A stretch of DNA of 64,000 nucleotides from Actinomyces sp. Its GTDB lineage: Bacteria > Actinomycetota > Actinomycetes > Actinomycetales > Actinomycetaceae. Location: positions 1 through 64,000 of the forward strand of contig JALCNR010000001.1 in NCBI GenBank assembly GCA_022649165.1, in the 5' to 3' direction. The notes beneath the pieces are model-generated. The model was not told the origin of the DNA, did not search any database, and was given only the letters and a program-made list of their open reading frames with translations. Below, piece after piece: positions 24,190-37,369 of this stretch (within the stretch, counting starts at the first letter, position 1; each line of letters starts with the position of its first letter). The translations under genes were made by a program, and so were the position numbers.

Positions 24190-24914
24190 CCGAGCGCCAC
24201 CTCCAGCGCCTCCTCCAGCGTGAAGGCCCCGGCATAGAGCGCCTTGCCCACGATCGCGCCCTCGACGCCGATGCCGGTGAGCCCGCGCAGGGCGGCGATG
24301 TCAGCCAGCGAGGACACCCCCCCGGAGGCGACGACCGCCGCCGGGGTCCTCCGGCACACGCGTTCGAGGAGCCCCAGGTTGGGACCGGCCAGCATCCCGT
24401 CGCGCGTGACGTCGGTGACGACGTAGCGCCGGCAACCCGCCGCGTCCAGGCGCTCCATCACCTCCCACAGGTTGCCGCCCTCGTGGGTCCACCCGCGCGC
24501 CGCCAGCGTCTCGCCGCGCACGTCCAGGCCGACGGCCACGCGGTCCCCGAACTCGGCGATGGCCCGCTCGGTCCAATCGGGGTCCTCGAGGGCGGCCGTC
24601 CCCAGGTTGACGCGCCGGGCGCCGGCGTCCAGGGCGCGGCGCAGCGAGGCGTCGTCGCGGATCCCGCCCGAGAGCTCCACATCCAGGGGCACGCGGGCGA
24701 CGATCCCGGCCAGCAGGTCCGCGTTGGAACCGCGCCCGAAGGCCGCGTCCAGATCCACCAGGTGCAGCCAGGAGGCGCCGGCCCGGGCGAAGGCGCTGGC
24801 GGCCTCCAGGGGCGACCCGTAGGAGGTCTCGGTCCCCGCCTCCCCCTGGGTGAGGCGCACGGCCTGCCCCCCGACGACGTCGACGGCGGGCAGCAGGGTC
24901 AGGGGCATGGTCAT
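24186..24914 (-). CDS. priA: PriA: bifunctional HisA/TrpF phosphoribosyl isomerase
   Basis: This (beta-alpha)8 barrel isomerises ProFAR in histidine synthesis; in actinobacteria the same enzyme (PriA) also does the TrpF step of tryptophan synthesis. The 242-aa sequence begins [20 protein letters not shown], with the catalytic Asp in PAVDV, and continues with [37 protein letters not shown] (second catalytic Asp) and [15 protein letters not shown]. These are PriA-like features, but dual function is inferred from the phylum. The ATG at 24914 has AAGGA 6 nt upstream. It lies between hisH and sseB in the his operon. Confidence 0.92.
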   Translation of the reverse strand: MTMPLTLLPAVDVVGGQAVRLTQGEAGTETSYGSPLEAASAFARAGASWLHLVDLDAAFGRGSNADLLAGIVARVPLDVELSGGIRDDASLRRALDAGARRVNLGTAALEDPDWTERAIAEFGDRVAVGLDVRGETLAARGWTHEGGNLWEVMERLDAAGCRRYVVTDVTRDGMLAGPNLGLLERVCRRTPAAVVASGGVSSLADIAALRGLTGIGVEGAIVGKALYAGAFTLEEALEVALG

Positions 24915-24966
24915 CAGGTGTCCTTCCAGGGGGGCGGGGCGGGCGTGGACGAGGGCGAAGCGGGCG

Positions 24967-25605
24967 TCAGGCCAGCATGCCCAGCCAGTTCGTGAGCAGC
25001 CGGGCGCCGGCCTCCCCGGACTTCTCCGGGTGGAACTGGGTCGCGCACAGGGGCCCGTCCTCGACGGCGGCGACGAAACGCGACCCGTGCTCGGCCCAGG
25101 TCGTCAGCGGGGGCGCGGAGGGCCCGCCCGCGGCCCCGGCCGCGGGATCCGTCAGGACGCCGAAGGAGTGGACGAAGTAGAAGCGCTGGTCCTCCACGCC
25201 GCGGAACAACCGGGTCTCGGCGGGCGGGGCGACCTCGGACCACCCCATGTGGGGCACGACGGGGGCGTCGAGCCGCTCGACGGTGCCGGGCCACTCGCCC
25301 AGGCCCGCGTGCTCCCCCTTTTCGGTGGAGCGCTCGAACATCACCTGCAGGCCCACGCACACGCCCAGCACCGCGCGTCCGCCCGCGAGCCTGCGCTCGA
25401 TGAGCCGTGGGGCGCCGACGGCGCGCAACTGGTCCATGACCGCTGCGAAGGCGCCGACCCCGGGAACAACGAGCCCGTCGGCGGCGAGGACTTCGCCGGG
25501 GCTGGCGCTCAGGGACACCTCCGCGCCGACGCGCTCAAGCGCGCGGCACGCGGAACGCACATTGCCCGACCCGTAGTCGAGGACGACGACGCGAGGCGGT
25601 GTCAT
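24967..25605 (-). CDS. hisH: Imidazole glycerol phosphate synthase, glutamine amidotransferase subunit
   Basis: HisH hydrolyses glutamine and passes ammonia to HisF, which is not in this window. The 212-aa class I amidotransferase has the nucleophile in [14 protein letters not shown], and the His-Glu pair in [10 protein letters not shown] near the C-terminus. The start [19 protein letters not shown] (ATG 25605) is supported by family alignment; a TTG-initiated extension to 25635 is unlikely. GGAGG lies about 13 nt upstream, at the edge of the preceding gene, whose 3' end it overlaps only in the extended form. Confidence 0.95.
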   Translation of the reverse strand: MTPPRVVVLDYGSGNVRSACRALERVGAEVSLSASPGEVLAADGLVVPGVGAFAAVMDQLRAVGAPRLIERRLAGGRAVLGVCVGLQVMFERSTEKGEHAGLGEWPGTVERLDAPVVPHMGWSEVAPPAETRLFRGVEDQRFYFVHSFGVLTDPAAGAAGGPSAPPLTTWAEHGSRFVAAVEDGPLCATQFHPEKSGEAGARLLTNWLGMLA

Positions 25606-25612
25606 CGCGTGA

Positions 25613-26284
25613 TCACTTCCTCCGGAACCAGTCAAGAGGCCCGCGCCGGCGCCGGGTCGCCCCGTCGGACGTCACGGAGTCCGGGTAGTCGCGGGGCTCG
25701 GTGCGCCCGAGCAGCAGGTCCTCCGTGGCGGGCGGCATGGCGCCCAGGAGCACACCGGCCGGGATGTCGTCCTCGGGCTCGCCCCGGACGTAGCGCCGCG
25801 CGCTGATCTGCCCGGAGACCCCGGGCTCCACCCCGTCGCCCTCCACGAGCCACGACATCATGGCGACGGCGCCGAACCTCGACAGCCGCGAGACGACCCG
25901 GGCCACGCGGTCGACCGCCGGAGGCATCGTCCGGCCGCCGCCCAGCAGCTCCTCCAACTCGTCCTCCGGTGCGGGAACCGTCTCGACGCGCAGCCACACC
26001 GCCGTCCAGGGGCGCAGGCGGACCACCGTCTCGCGGAATCCCGCCAGCCCCAGCAGCGCGTGCAGGGCCTCCGGCGAGGACACCGGAGCGAGGACAAGCC
26101 CCACGGAGAGGCGACCGCCCTCCAGATGCAGGGACTCGTCGACCGGGGTGTCCAGATCCTCCCCGTTCTCCGGCAGGCGCCCGAGATCCGAGAGGTCCTC
26201 TCCGGGGGGGACTAGCGCCGGCTCGTCGAACTGGGCGATGAGGTCCTGGAATTCCCGGTCGATGTCGTCGTCGCGCTCGCTCAT
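25613..26284 (-). CDS. Hypothetical protein within the his operon
   Basis: I do not recognise this 223-aa protein. It has an acidic N-terminus (about 1-55, rich in Asp/Glu/Leu), a folded-looking middle with alternating hydrophobic strands ([36 protein letters not shown]) and a basic C-terminus ([13 protein letters not shown]). No signal peptide or transmembrane helix is evident. AAGGAG precedes the ATG. It sits 30 nt after hisB and 7 nt before hisH, so it is very probably co-transcribed with the histidine genes. A loose resemblance in strand pattern to SseB-type proteins is possible but unproven. Confidence 0.75.
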   Translation of the reverse strand: MSERDDDIDREFQDLIAQFDEPALVPPGEDLSDLGRLPENGEDLDTPVDESLHLEGGRLSVGLVLAPVSSPEALHALLGLAGFRETVVRLRPWTAVWLRVETVPAPEDELEELLGGGRTMPPAVDRVARVVSRLSRFGAVAMMSWLVEGDGVEPGVSGQISARRYVRGEPEDDIPAGVLLGAMPPATEDLLLGRTEPRDYPDSVTSDGATRRRRGPLDWFRRK

Positions 26285-26314
26285 GGCCGCTCCTTCCCGG
26301 CGAACCGGACCATG

Positions 26315-26920
26315 TTACAGCGAGCCCTTGGTCGAGGGGATGCCGCTGACGCGGGGGTCGGGCTCCACCGCGGCCCGCAGGGCGCGGGCCAGCGCCTTGA
26401 ACTGGGCCTCCACGATGTGGTGGGGGTCGCGTCCGGCGAGGACCGTCATGTGCAGGCAGATCCCCGAGTTGAAGACCAGCGACTCCAGGACGTGGCGGGT
26501 GAGCGATCCGGTGAATTGGCCGCCGATCAGGTGGTACTCCTGACCGGCCGGTTCGCCCTCGTGGACGATGTAGGGCCGGCCCGCCACGTCGACAACGGCC
26601 CGGGCCAGCGCCTCGTCCAGCGGGACGGTGGCGTCGCCGAAACGCCGGATCCCGCGTTTGTCCCCCAGGGCCTCCTTGAGGCCCAGGCCCAAGCAGATCG
26701 CCGTGTCCTCCACCGTGTGGTGGACGTCGACGTCCGTGTCCCCGTGGGCGCGCACCGTCAGGTCGATGAGGGAGTGCTTGCCGAGGGCGTTGAGCATGTG
26801 GTCGTAGAAGGGCACCGTGGTCTGGATGTCGGTGACCCCGCTCCCGTCGAGGTCCATCTCGATGTGCACCGTCGACTCCGACGTCGCCCGGTCGATGACC
26901 GCCACCCGGTTCCCGCTCAC
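26315..26920 (-). CDS. hisB: Imidazoleglycerol-phosphate dehydratase
   Basis: HisB dehydrates imidazole glycerol phosphate to imidazole acetol phosphate. The monofunctional 201-aa enzyme has the manganese-binding histidine motifs [29 protein letters not shown] and the C-terminal [33 protein letters not shown] is also typical. It starts at GTG 26920, overlapping the hisC stop (GTGA). The phosphatase domain found in enterobacteria is absent, as expected outside Proteobacteria. Confidence 0.97.
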   Translation of the reverse strand: MSGNRVAVIDRATSESTVHIEMDLDGSGVTDIQTTVPFYDHMLNALGKHSLIDLTVRAHGDTDVDVHHTVEDTAICLGLGLKEALGDKRGIRRFGDATVPLDEALARAVVDVAGRPYIVHEGEPAGQEYHLIGGQFTGSLTRHVLESLVFNSGICLHMTVLAGRDPHHIVEAQFKALARALRAAVEPDPRVSGIPSTKGSL

Positions 26921-28068
26921 AACGCCCCTCCTGACTGTCGTGTCGCCACGTCGTCCAGGGCGACGCGGAAGGCCTCCATCTCCTCCGGCGTGCCCACCGA
27001 CACCCGCAGCCAGCCCTCGGGCCCGACGACGCGGATGAGCACACCCCGGTCCAGCAAAGCACGGAAGACCGCCCGGCGGTCAGCGAACGTCCCGAAGAGG
27101 ACGAAGTTCGCGTCCGAGTCCGCCACCTCGAAACCACGGCCGCGCAGCCAGGCGGCCAGCCGGTCGCGCTCCCCGCGCAGGCCGGCGATCTGGGCCATGA
27201 GCTCCTCCCGGTGACGCAGAGCGGCCAGGGCCGTCGCCTGTGTGGTCGCCGACAGGTGGTAGGGCAGGCGCACCAGCATGAGGGCGTCGACGATCTCCCG
27301 GGCGGCCGCCAAGTACCCCAGGCGCAGGCCCGCCATCCCGAAGGCCTTCGACATGGTGCGCGAGACCACCAGATGGGGGTTGCCGGCCAGGAGCTCCAAG
27401 GCCGAGGGAACCCCCTCGCGCCGGAACTCCCCGTAGGCCTCGTCGACGACGACCACGGCGGCCCGGCGCGTCCCGGCGACCTGCGGGCCCAGGTCGCGTG
27501 CGAGGTCGAGGACGCGCCGCAGGTCCGGCGCCTCCAGGGCGGTGCCCGTCGGATTGTTGGGACTGGCCAGCAGGACCACCGAGGGCCGCTCGGCCCTGAG
27601 CACCCGCTCCACCTCGTCGAGGTCGAGCGCGAAGCGGTCCCCACGCTGCCCCTGCACCCATCGGGTGTTCGTGTCGCGGGCGTACTCGTGGTACATCGAG
27701 TAGGTGGGGGCGAAGCCGACAACTGTGCGCCCAGGGCCTCCGAAGGCCTGGAGCAGCTGGACCATCACCTCGTTCGACCCGTTCGCGGCCCACACGAGCG
27801 AGGGGTCCACCCGCACTCCGGACTCCACGGCCAGGTAGTCCGCGAGCGCGGCCCGCAGCTCCGGCGCGTCCCGGTCCGGGTAGCGGTTGAGGCCGCGGGC
27901 CGCCTCCTTCACCGCCCGCGCGATGTCCGCCACCACGGCGTCGGAGGGGGGGTAGGGGTTCTCATTGACGTTGAGCCGCACGGGGACATCCAGCTGGGGG
28001 GCGCCGTAGGGCTCCAGCCCCTCGAGGTCCTCGCGCAGGGGAAGGGGCGGGGTGGCCGGCGAGCTCAT
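26917..28068 (-). CDS. hisC: Histidinol-phosphate aminotransferase
   Basis: HisC is the PLP-dependent class I/II aminotransferase of histidine synthesis, 383 aa. [20 protein letters not shown] near the N-terminus, [47 protein letters not shown] and the Schiff-base lysine in [20 protein letters not shown] mark the family. Its ATG overlaps the hisD stop (ATGA) and its stop overlaps the hisB start. The neighbours make HisC the clear functional assignment. Confidence 0.97.
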   Translation of the reverse strand: MSSPATPPLPLREDLEGLEPYGAPQLDVPVRLNVNENPYPPSDAVVADIARAVKEAARGLNRYPDRDAPELRAALADYLAVESGVRVDPSLVWAANGSNEVMVQLLQAFGGPGRTVVGFAPTYSMYHEYARDTNTRWVQGQRGDRFALDLDEVERVLRAERPSVVLLASPNNPTGTALEAPDLRRVLDLARDLGPQVAGTRRAAVVVVDEAYGEFRREGVPSALELLAGNPHLVVSRTMSKAFGMAGLRLGYLAAAREIVDALMLVRLPYHLSATTQATALAALRHREELMAQIAGLRGERDRLAAWLRGRGFEVADSDANFVLFGTFADRRAVFRALLDRGVLIRVVGPEGWLRVSVGTPEEMEAFRVALDDVATRQSGGAL

Positions 28069-29381
28069 GACTCCCTCCTCGCACGGATGCGCACCGCCGC
28101 CGCGTGCGCCGGCAGGTCCTCCGCCTCGGCCAGGGCCTCCAGGGGCGCGGCCACGGAGGCCAGGGCGCCGGGCGAGTACTCGACGACCTGCTGGGAGCGC
28201 AGGAACTGCATGACGTTGAGCCCGCTGGAGAAGCGGGCGGTTCCCCCCGTGGGCAGGACGTGGTTGGACCCGGCGATGTAGTCGCCCAGCGGGACCGGCG
28301 AGGACGGGCCGACGAAGACCGCCCCGGCGTTGCGGACCCGGCTCGCGTCGTCTGCGGCGGCGCGGGTGTGGACCTCCAGGTGCTCCGGCGCGTAGGCGTC
28401 GACGACCCGCAGGCCCGCGTCGATGTCATCGACCAGGACGATCCCCGACTGCGGGCCCGACAGCGCCTGGAGGATCCGTTCGGTGTGGCGCGTCGCGGCC
28501 GCCTGGCCCGGGATCCGGGCCTCGACGGCGTCGGCCAGGGCGCCGGAGTCGGTGATGAGGACCGAGGCGGCCGCAGGGTCGTGCTCGGCCTGGCTGATGA
28601 GGTCCGCTGCGACCAGCGCCGGGTCGGCTGAGCCGTCGGCGAGCACGGCGATCTCGGTGGTGCCCGCCTCCGCGTCGATCCCAACGAGGCCTCTGACCAG
28701 CCGTTTGGCGGCCGCGACGTAGATGTTGCCCGGGCCGGTGATGACGTCCGCCGGCTCGCAGACGTCGCCGCCGTCCTCGAACCCCAGGGCCAGCGCCGCG
28801 ATGGCCTGGGCGCCGCCCACGGCCCACACCTCGGTGACGCCCAGCAGCGCGCAGGCGGCGAGGATCGTCGGATGGGGCAGCCCGCCGAATGCGGCCTGGG
28901 GCGGGGAGGCCAGCGCGATCGAGCCGACGCCCGCGACCTGGGCGGCCACGGCGTTCATGACGACGGAGGAGGGGTACACCGCCAACCCGCCCGGCACGTA
29001 CAGGCCCACGCGCGACACGGGGACCCACCGCTGGGAGACGACGCCGCCGGGGACCACCTCGACCGAGCCCGGGCGGGGCATCTGCTGGAGGTGCCCGACG
29101 CGGTTGTGGGCGATGGACAGCTCCAGGGCCGCTCGGACCCGCGGGTCCAGCTCGGCCAGCGCCCGCTCGATCTCCTCGGCGGGCACGCGCAGCCTGCGGG
29201 GACGCACATGGTCGAAATGCTCAGCCAGGTCGTAGAGGGCGGGGGCGCCCTCGTCCCTCACCCGGTCGATGAGCGGGCGGACCACCTGCGCAGCCGCGGC
29301 GGTGTCGACGGCGGCTCGCGGCAGGACGGTGCGCAACTCCGAGGTCTGGGGGGTGCTCCCCCGCAGGTCGATGCGTCTCAT
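28065..29381 (-). CDS. hisD: Histidinol dehydrogenase
   Basis: HisD oxidises L-histidinol to histidine in two NAD-dependent steps. The 438-aa sequence shows [65 protein letters not shown] and [12 protein letters not shown], with the catalytic His in [10 protein letters not shown]. It is the first gene of the his block, divergent from the aldolase gene. No Shine-Dalgarno precedes the ATG; TAGGCT lies exactly 6 nt upstream, so a leaderless transcript is likely. Confidence 0.97.
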   Translation of the reverse strand: MRRIDLRGSTPQTSELRTVLPRAAVDTAAAAQVVRPLIDRVRDEGAPALYDLAEHFDHVRPRRLRVPAEEIERALAELDPRVRAALELSIAHNRVGHLQQMPRPGSVEVVPGGVVSQRWVPVSRVGLYVPGGLAVYPSSVVMNAVAAQVAGVGSIALASPPQAAFGGLPHPTILAACALLGVTEVWAVGGAQAIAALALGFEDGGDVCEPADVITGPGNIYVAAAKRLVRGLVGIDAEAGTTEIAVLADGSADPALVAADLISQAEHDPAAASVLITDSGALADAVEARIPGQAAATRHTERILQALSGPQSGIVLVDDIDAGLRVVDAYAPEHLEVHTRAAADDASRVRNAGAVFVGPSSPVPLGDYIAGSNHVLPTGGTARFSSGLNVMQFLRSQQVVEYSPGALASVAAPLEALAEAEDLPAHAAAVRIRARRES

Positions 29382-29387
29382 GCGCCC

Positions 29388-29393
29388 AGCCTA
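29388..29393 (-). promoter_or_regulatory. Candidate leaderless -10 for hisD (TAGGCT)
   Basis: TAGGCT on the minus strand is separated from the hisD ATG by exactly six bases (GGGCGC). No ribosome binding site exists upstream, so transcription starting at the ATG would explain translation. The -35 region shows no consensus. Confidence 0.55.
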
Positions 29394-29469
29394 GGGGTTC
29401 GGCGCCACTGGGAGCGGGCAGGGCCGGGAACCGGACGCCGATGCCCTCTCCGCGCGGAGGCGCCGCCCC

Positions 29470-29475
29470 TACACT
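29470..29475 (+). promoter_or_regulatory. Candidate -10 for the class I aldolase gene
   Basis: TACACT fits the TANNNT -10 pattern and lies about 50 nt before the aldolase GTG, in the 142-bp gap shared with divergent hisD. No -35 is recognisable. Confidence 0.35.
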
Positions 29476-29523
29476 GGAAGGGCGATGACGCATCCGGCGC
29501 CACCGCTTGGGAGGGAGTGACTC

Positions 29524-30411
29524 GTGAACGACGAACAACTCACCCGGATGGGCCACGGAGCTGGGTTCATCGCGGCCCTCGACCAGTCCGGCGGTTCGAC
29601 GCCGCGCGCGCTGGCGAACTACGGGATCACGGAGGGGGCGTGGCAGACCGAGGACGAGATGTTCGATCTCGTCCACCGGATGCGCACCCGCGTCATCACG
29701 GATCCCGCCTTCACCGCCGACCACATCCTCGCGGCGATCCTGTTCCAGCGGACCATGGACTCCGAGGTCGAGGGCCTGCCCACAGCCGCCTACCTGTGGC
29801 AGCGCAAGCACATCGTCCCGATCCTCAAGATCGACAAGGGGCTCCAGGACCCCCAGGGCGGCGTGCGGCTGATGAAGCCGATCCCCGACGTCGACGCGGT
29901 CCTCGGCCACGCAGCGGAAGGCGGGATCTTCGGGACGAAGGAGCGCTCGGTCATCCTCGAGCCGCAGACACTCGGGATCCGCTCGATCGTCGAGCAGCAG
30001 TTCGACCTCGCCCGCACGGTGCTGGCCCACGGCCTCGTCCCGATCCTGGAGCCCGAGGTCGACATCCACGCCCCCGACCGCGAGGCCGCCGAGACGGTCC
30101 TGCTCACCGAGATCCGCGCGGGCCTGGACACGCTCGAGGACGGCCAGCGGGTGATCTTCAAGCTGACCATCCCCGCGCGCCCGGGCTTCTATGCCCCGCT
30201 CATCGCCGACCCGCGCGTCGTGCGCGTCGTGGCGCTGTCGGGCGGCTACAGCCGCGACGAGGCCTGCGAGCGCCTCGCCCTCAACCACGGCCTCATCGCC
30301 TCCTTCTCCCGGGCTCTGCTCGAGGGCCTGCGGGCGGACCAGTCGGATGAGGAGTTCTCCCAGACGCTGGGCGCCTCCATCGAGATGATCGCCCGGGCGT
30401 CGGCCAGCTGA
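29524..30411 (+). CDS. Class I fructose-bisphosphate aldolase
   Basis: A Schiff-base (metal-independent) fructose 1,6-bisphosphate aldolase of glycolysis, 295 aa, of the bacterial FdaB type. FIAALDQSGGSTPRALANYG, VPILKIDKGL, LVPILEPEVDI and the Schiff-base Lys213 in RVIFKLTIPARPGFYAPL match that type. GTG 29524 is preceded by GGGAGGGAG. The gene stands alone, divergent from hisD and followed by a small S4 gene. Many actinobacteria also have a class II enzyme; none is in this window. Confidence 0.92.
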   Translation: MNDEQLTRMGHGAGFIAALDQSGGSTPRALANYGITEGAWQTEDEMFDLVHRMRTRVITDPAFTADHILAAILFQRTMDSEVEGLPTAAYLWQRKHIVPILKIDKGLQDPQGGVRLMKPIPDVDAVLGHAAEGGIFGTKERSVILEPQTLGIRSIVEQQFDLARTVLAHGLVPILEPEVDIHAPDREAAETVLLTEIRAGLDTLEDGQRVIFKLTIPARPGFYAPLIADPRVVRVVALSGGYSRDEACERLALNHGLIASFSRALLEGLRADQSDEEFSQTLGASIEMIARASAS

Positions 30412-30447
30412 TTCGCGCCCGCCTCCCCCATGGCCCACACTGGGTCC

Positions 30448-30697
30448 ATGGGGGATGAGCGCGGGAGCGGGACCAGCGGCGGAGAGGCTGTGCCGGGCGT
30501 CGGCGTGACCGGGGTGATCCGGCTCGGGCAGTTCCTCAAGCTCGCCGGCCTGGCCGAGGACGGGGCGCAGGCCCGCGAGATCGTGCGCGGAGGCGACGTG
30601 TCGGTCAACGGCGCCCCCGAGACGCGGCGCGGCCGCCAGTTGAGCGCGGGAGACCTCATCGAGGTCGCGACCCCGGCGGGGGTCCTCCGCGCCCGGG

Positions 30698-30711
<14 letters not shown>
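30448..30711 (+). CDS. Small S4-domain RNA-binding protein (YbcJ/RlbA-like)
   Basis: An 87-aa protein made of a single S4 RNA-binding fold: IRLGQFLKLAGLAEDGAQAR followed by EIVRGGDVSVNGAPETRRGR and QLSAGDLIEV. Such stand-alone S4 proteins are thought to bind rRNA or tRNA; the precise role is unknown. I favour ATG 30448 because CACACT lies exactly 6 nt upstream (a weak leaderless promoter); ATG 30430 would add six residues and lacks both signals. The last 14 nt overlap the convergent dnaE gene. Confidence 0.75.
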
Positions 30712-34249
<3,538 letters not shown>

Positions 34250-34255
34250 GCCCCG

Positions 34256-34261
34256 ATCCTA
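34256..34261 (-). promoter_or_regulatory. Candidate leaderless -10 for dnaE (TAGGAT)
   Basis: TAGGAT precedes the dnaE ATG by exactly six bases (CGGGGC) and includes the stop codon TAG of the upstream GNAT gene. Because AGGA within it could act as a Shine-Dalgarno sequence for a read-through transcript, the two readings cannot be separated by sequence. Confidence 0.35.
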
Positions 34262-34771
34262 GAGGAGCGCCACCCCAGGGGCACGGGCGGACGAGGGCGA
34301 CGCCTCCCCCTGGACGGTGCGCGACATGGTCCGGTGCCAGATCCCGGCGTCGAGGAACGGCTCGGACCCCGTCTCCGCGTACCCCAGGCGCCGATAGAAG
34401 CCCATGGCCTGGATCTGGGCGTCCAGGGTGATGAGGCCCTCCCGCCCCGCCGGTGTGCGACGCGCCACCAGGTCGTGGACGGCGCGGACCAGCGCGGCCC
34501 CCGCCCCGCTGCCTCGCGCCTCGATGCGCACCGCGAGGCGCCCGAGATGGTAATGATCGTCTCCGTCGGGGATCAGGCGGACGACGCCGAGCGCGCGCTC
34601 GGTGCCGTCCTCCAGTGCGGCGAGGTGGACGACGTCGTCGCGGAAGTCCCGGGCGTCGATCTCCAGGACCGGCTCCACTCCCTGCTCGACGACGAACACG
34701 TCCCAGCGGATGGCGATCTCCGCCATCCGCAGCTCCCGGGAGGTCGCCTCCACGACATGCACGGCGCTCAC
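34259..34771 (-). CDS. GNAT-family N-acetyltransferase (ElaA-like)
   Basis: A 170-aa acetyl-CoA-dependent acetyltransferase. [33 protein letters not shown] resembles ElaA-type GNATs (quoted in part), motif A is [24 protein letters not shown] with the RGSGAG pyrophosphate loop, and [20 protein letters not shown] is motif B. Substrate is unknown. The ATG overlaps the rluD stop (ATGA), so it is co-translated with rluD; the stop TAG is 9 nt before dnaE. Confidence 0.85.
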   Translation of the reverse strand: MSAVHVVEATSRELRMAEIAIRWDVFVVEQGVEPVLEIDARDFRDDVVHLAALEDGTERALGVVRLIPDGDDHYHLGRLAVRIEARGSGAGAALVRAVHDLVARRTPAGREGLITLDAQIQAMGFYRRLGYAETGSEPFLDAGIWHRTMSRTVQGEASPSSARAPGVALL

Positions 34772-35688
34772 GCCGGTCCCCTCCTCAGCAGGTCCAGCGC
34801 ATGCTGGAGGTCCTCAGGGTACGGCGAGCGCACCGTGAGCGGGAGCCCGGTGCGCGGATGGGCGAAGGAGAGCTCGACGGCGTGCAGCCACTGGCGGCCG
34901 AGCCCGAGGCGGCGGGCCTGGACCGGGTCCGCCCCGTAGAACACGTCGCCGACGCAGGGGTGGCGGATCGCGGCCATGTGGACGCGGATCTGGTGGGTCC
35001 GCCCGGTCTCCAGGTGGACGCGCAGCAGCGCGGCGCCGGGCACGAGCTCCAGGGTGTCGTAGTGCGTCACCGCCCTCTTCCCGCCGTCGATGACCGCCAT
35101 GCGCCACTCGCGCGAGGGATGGCGCCCGATCGGCGCGTCGATGGTGCCCGAGTCCGGGTCGGGATGGCCCGCGACCACCGCGTGGTAGATCTTCGTGACC
35201 GTGCGCTCCCTGAAGGCGCGCTTCATCACCGAGTAGGCGAGCTCGGACTTCGCGACCATCATCGCCCCGGACGTGCCGACATCCAGCCGGTGGACGATCC
35301 CCTGGCGCTCGGGCGGCCCCGAGGCCGAGACCCTGAAGCCCGCCGCCTCGAGGTTGCCCAGGACCGTGGGGCCGGACCATCCGGGACCCGTGTGGGCGGC
35401 CACGCCGACCGGCTTGTCCACGACGACGATGTCCTCGTCGTCGTAGAGGATCGCCATGCCGGTCACGGGCGGGGGCGTGCGGTCGGGCGGGGGGATCACG
35501 ACCTCGACGAGGGAGCCGGCCTCCAGGCGGTCGGACTTGCGCACGGCCCGGCCACCGACGCGCACGTGCCCGGAGGCGACCAGGTCCTCCACCCTGCTGC
35601 GCGACAGCCCGAGGAGGCGCGCGAGGGCGGCGTCGACGCGCTCGCCCGCGAGTCCCTCGGGCACGGGCAGCAGGCGGGCGTCACTCAT
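34768..35688 (-). CDS. rluD: RluA-family pseudouridine synthase (RluD-like)
   Basis: A 306-aa 23S rRNA pseudouridine synthase. An N-terminal S4 domain (about 12-70; [20 protein letters not shown]) precedes the catalytic domain with Asp136 in [30 protein letters not shown] and [19 protein letters not shown]. The ATG at 35688 overlaps the lspA 3' end by 8 nt; an extension to 35730 is out of character. Position directly after lspA is widely conserved. The exact uridines modified are inferred from RluD. Confidence 0.94.
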   Translation of the reverse strand: MSDARLLPVPEGLAGERVDAALARLLGLSRSRVEDLVASGHVRVGGRAVRKSDRLEAGSLVEVVIPPPDRTPPPVTGMAILYDDEDIVVVDKPVGVAAHTGPGWSGPTVLGNLEAAGFRVSASGPPERQGIVHRLDVGTSGAMMVAKSELAYSVMKRAFRERTVTKIYHAVVAGHPDPDSGTIDAPIGRHPSREWRMAVIDGGKRAVTHYDTLELVPGAALLRVHLETGRTHQIRVHMAAIRHPCVGDVFYGADPVQARRLGLGRQWLHAVELSFAHPRTGLPLTVRSPYPEDLQHALDLLRRGPA

Positions 35689-36190
35689 CGTCGGCGCCCT
35701 CGCGCCCCCCGCGCGGGCCGGCGGTCGCATACATCACGGCCAGCCACAGGGCGGCGGCGACGATCCAGACGTCGGCGATGTTGCCCACGAACCACCCGTT
35801 GTAGTTGATGAAGTCGACGACGTGCCCGCGTCCGAAGGCCGGGGGACGGATCAGGCGGTCGATGAGGTTCCCCACGGCTCCGCCCCCCAACAGGCCGAGC
35901 GCCGCAGCTGTGGGCAGGTGGGCGATGCGCGGGGCGCACACGGCGATGCCCGCCACGATCGCGGCGGAGAGGATCGTGAAGATCCAGGTCGCGTTCGCTC
36001 CCAACGAGAAGGCCGCGCCGGAGTTGCGGACGAGCTGGAGGGTGAGGATGTCCCCGACGAGCGGGCGGGCCTCCCCCTCCGCGAGCGCGCCCACGGCCCA
36101 CTGCTTCGTCGCTTGGTCGGCGGCGGCTGCAGCCACCGCGACGGCCAGCATCACCGGCCAGCCGCGCCGACGCGCGGGAACCTCAGTCAC
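35681..36190 (-). CDS. lspA: Lipoprotein signal peptidase (signal peptidase II)
   Basis: LspA is the aspartic membrane protease that cleaves the lipobox after diacylglyceryl transfer. The 169-aa protein has four hydrophobic segments and the catalytic aspartates Asp111 in [14 protein letters not shown] and Asp140 in [21 protein letters not shown] is also conserved. I choose GTG 36190 ([11 protein letters not shown]) because GGAGG lies 5 nt before it; GTG 36196 abuts that site. It is followed by rluD with overlap. The C-terminus is short and charged. Confidence 0.95.
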   Translation of the reverse strand: MTEVPARRRGWPVMLAVAVAAAAADQATKQWAVGALAEGEARPLVGDILTLQLVRNSGAAFSLGANATWIFTILSAAIVAGIAVCAPRIAHLPTAAALGLLGGGAVGNLIDRLIRPPAFGRGHVVDFINYNGWFVGNIADVWIVAAALWLAVMYATAGPRGGREGADDE

Positions 36191-36262
36191 GGGCACCTCC
36201 GGGTGACGGGCGCGGGCCCGTGGGACGCTGTGCTGCTCGGCGCGATACGGCCGGCCGCCTCG

Positions 36263-36859
36263 TCAGTTCTCCGGGCCCTGGTTGACCTGGGCGAGGAGGC
36301 CCTGGAGATGCTCGCGGATCGAGGTGCGGTAGTCGCTCTCGAAGTTGCGCAGCTCGTTGATCTTCGTCTCGAGCAGGCCGCGCTCCTGGTCGAGCTGGGC
36401 CAGGATGCGCTCGTGCTGGCGCTGGGCGTCGGCGACGATCTCGTCCCCCTTGGAGCGGGCCTCGGCGATGATGCGCTCGGACTCCTCGCGGCCGTCGCGC
36501 ACGTACTCGTCGTGGACGCGCTGGGCCAGGGCCAGCATCGAGGTCGCCGACTCCGACTCGGAGGCCGGTACCTCCTGCGGGGCGGGAGCCTGGATGACGG
36601 CGGGCGCCGGCTCGGCCTCCGGGGCCGCGACCGGAGCCGGGGCCTCCTGGGGAGCCGGAGCGCCCGAGGAGAGCTCTGCGATGCGGCGCTCGGCCGCCTC
36701 GAGCTTCTCCTTCAGATCCTGGTTCTCGACCTGAAGGGCGTAGATCGTGCCGACGACCTGGTCGAGGAACTCGTCGACCTCGACCTGGTCATACCCCTCG
36801 CGGAACTTGACGTACGTGAACTTCTTGTTCAGGACGTCCTCTGTCGTGAGAAGATCCAT
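36263..36859 (-). CDS. divIVA: DivIVA / Wag31 polar growth protein
   Basis: DivIVA (Wag31) marks cell poles and organises peptidoglycan growth. The 198-aa protein begins MDLLTTEDVLNKKFTYVKFR then EGYDQVEVDEFLDQVV, the membrane-curvature-binding N-terminal domain. A first coiled coil ends near residue 62; a Pro/Ala-rich linker (about 66-100) and a long second coiled coil (about 105-195) follow. It lies downstream of sepF-yggT, the usual actinobacterial order. A 192-bp upstream gap with two palindromes suggests its own regulated promoter. Confidence 0.96.
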   Translation of the reverse strand: MDLLTTEDVLNKKFTYVKFREGYDQVEVDEFLDQVVGTIYALQVENQDLKEKLEAAERRIAELSSGAPAPQEAPAPVAAPEAEPAPAVIQAPAPQEVPASESESATSMLALAQRVHDEYVRDGREESERIIAEARSKGDEIVADAQRQHERILAQLDQERGLLETKINELRNFESDYRTSIREHLQGLLAQVNQGPEN

Positions 36860-36940
36860 TGCCTCACCCTTCGCTGCTCACTGGGCCCGAGCCCTGCTCG
36901 GGACAGGGACCCAGGCGTCCGGCTCACCGGTTGGGACCGA

Positions 36941-36994
36941 TGACTTTCAGTCAGACTATTCGAATGATAGTCGACACGTGTGCACCTTCGGCAA
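36941..36994 (-). promoter_or_regulatory. divIVA promoter region with two inverted repeats
   Basis: Two inverted repeats lie side by side: TGACT-TTC-AGTCA (36941-36953) and GACTAT-N7-ATAGTC (36954-36972), the latter enclosing TTCGAA. On the minus strand TATCAT (36964-36969) fits a -10, with TTGCCG (36989-36994) 19 nt upstream as a possible -35. The palindromes thus overlap the core promoter. The region is strikingly less GC-rich than its surroundings. Confidence 0.45.
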
Positions 36995-37051
36995 CTGCTT
37001 TCACACGCGTCACACCGACACGGCCCGTGCCGGAGGAGATCCGCTCCCGGA

Positions 37052-37366
37052 TCAGCCGGTCTGCCCCATGACCTGCAGCAGCCCGCCGAGCCACTGGACG
37101 ACGATCACCGCGAGGAACAGGACCATGAACCCCACGTCGAGGGCGATCCCTCCCCCCAGGCGCAGCGGAGGGATGCGGCGGCGCAACGCCCGCAGGGGCG
37201 GGTCGGTCAGGGCGTAGACGACGTTCGCGACAACCAGGACCACTCCGGAGGGGCGCCACTGCGGGGACAGGATGCGGACCCAGTCGATGACCATCCGCAC
37301 GAGCATGACCAGCAGGTACAGGCCGGCGGCCGCGCGGATCAGACCGCCGAGGATGACCAGGGCCAC
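37052..37366 (-). CDS. YggT-family membrane protein
   Basis: A 104-aa integral membrane protein with two hydrophobic hairpins: IRAAAGLYLLVMLVRMVIDWV near the N-terminus and GIALDVGFMVLFLAVIVVQWL at the end. The loop NVVYALTDPPLRALRRRIPP is the YggT signature (T[DE]P.L...R..IPP). The role is not defined; its fixed place between sepF and divIVA suggests a link to division or osmotic response. It starts 3 nt after the sepF stop. Confidence 0.9.
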   Translation of the reverse strand: MALVILGGLIRAAAGLYLLVMLVRMVIDWVRILSPQWRPSGVVLVVANVVYALTDPPLRALRRRIPPLRLGGGIALDVGFMVLFLAVIVVQWLGGLLQVMGQTG

Positions 37367-37369
37367 GGC

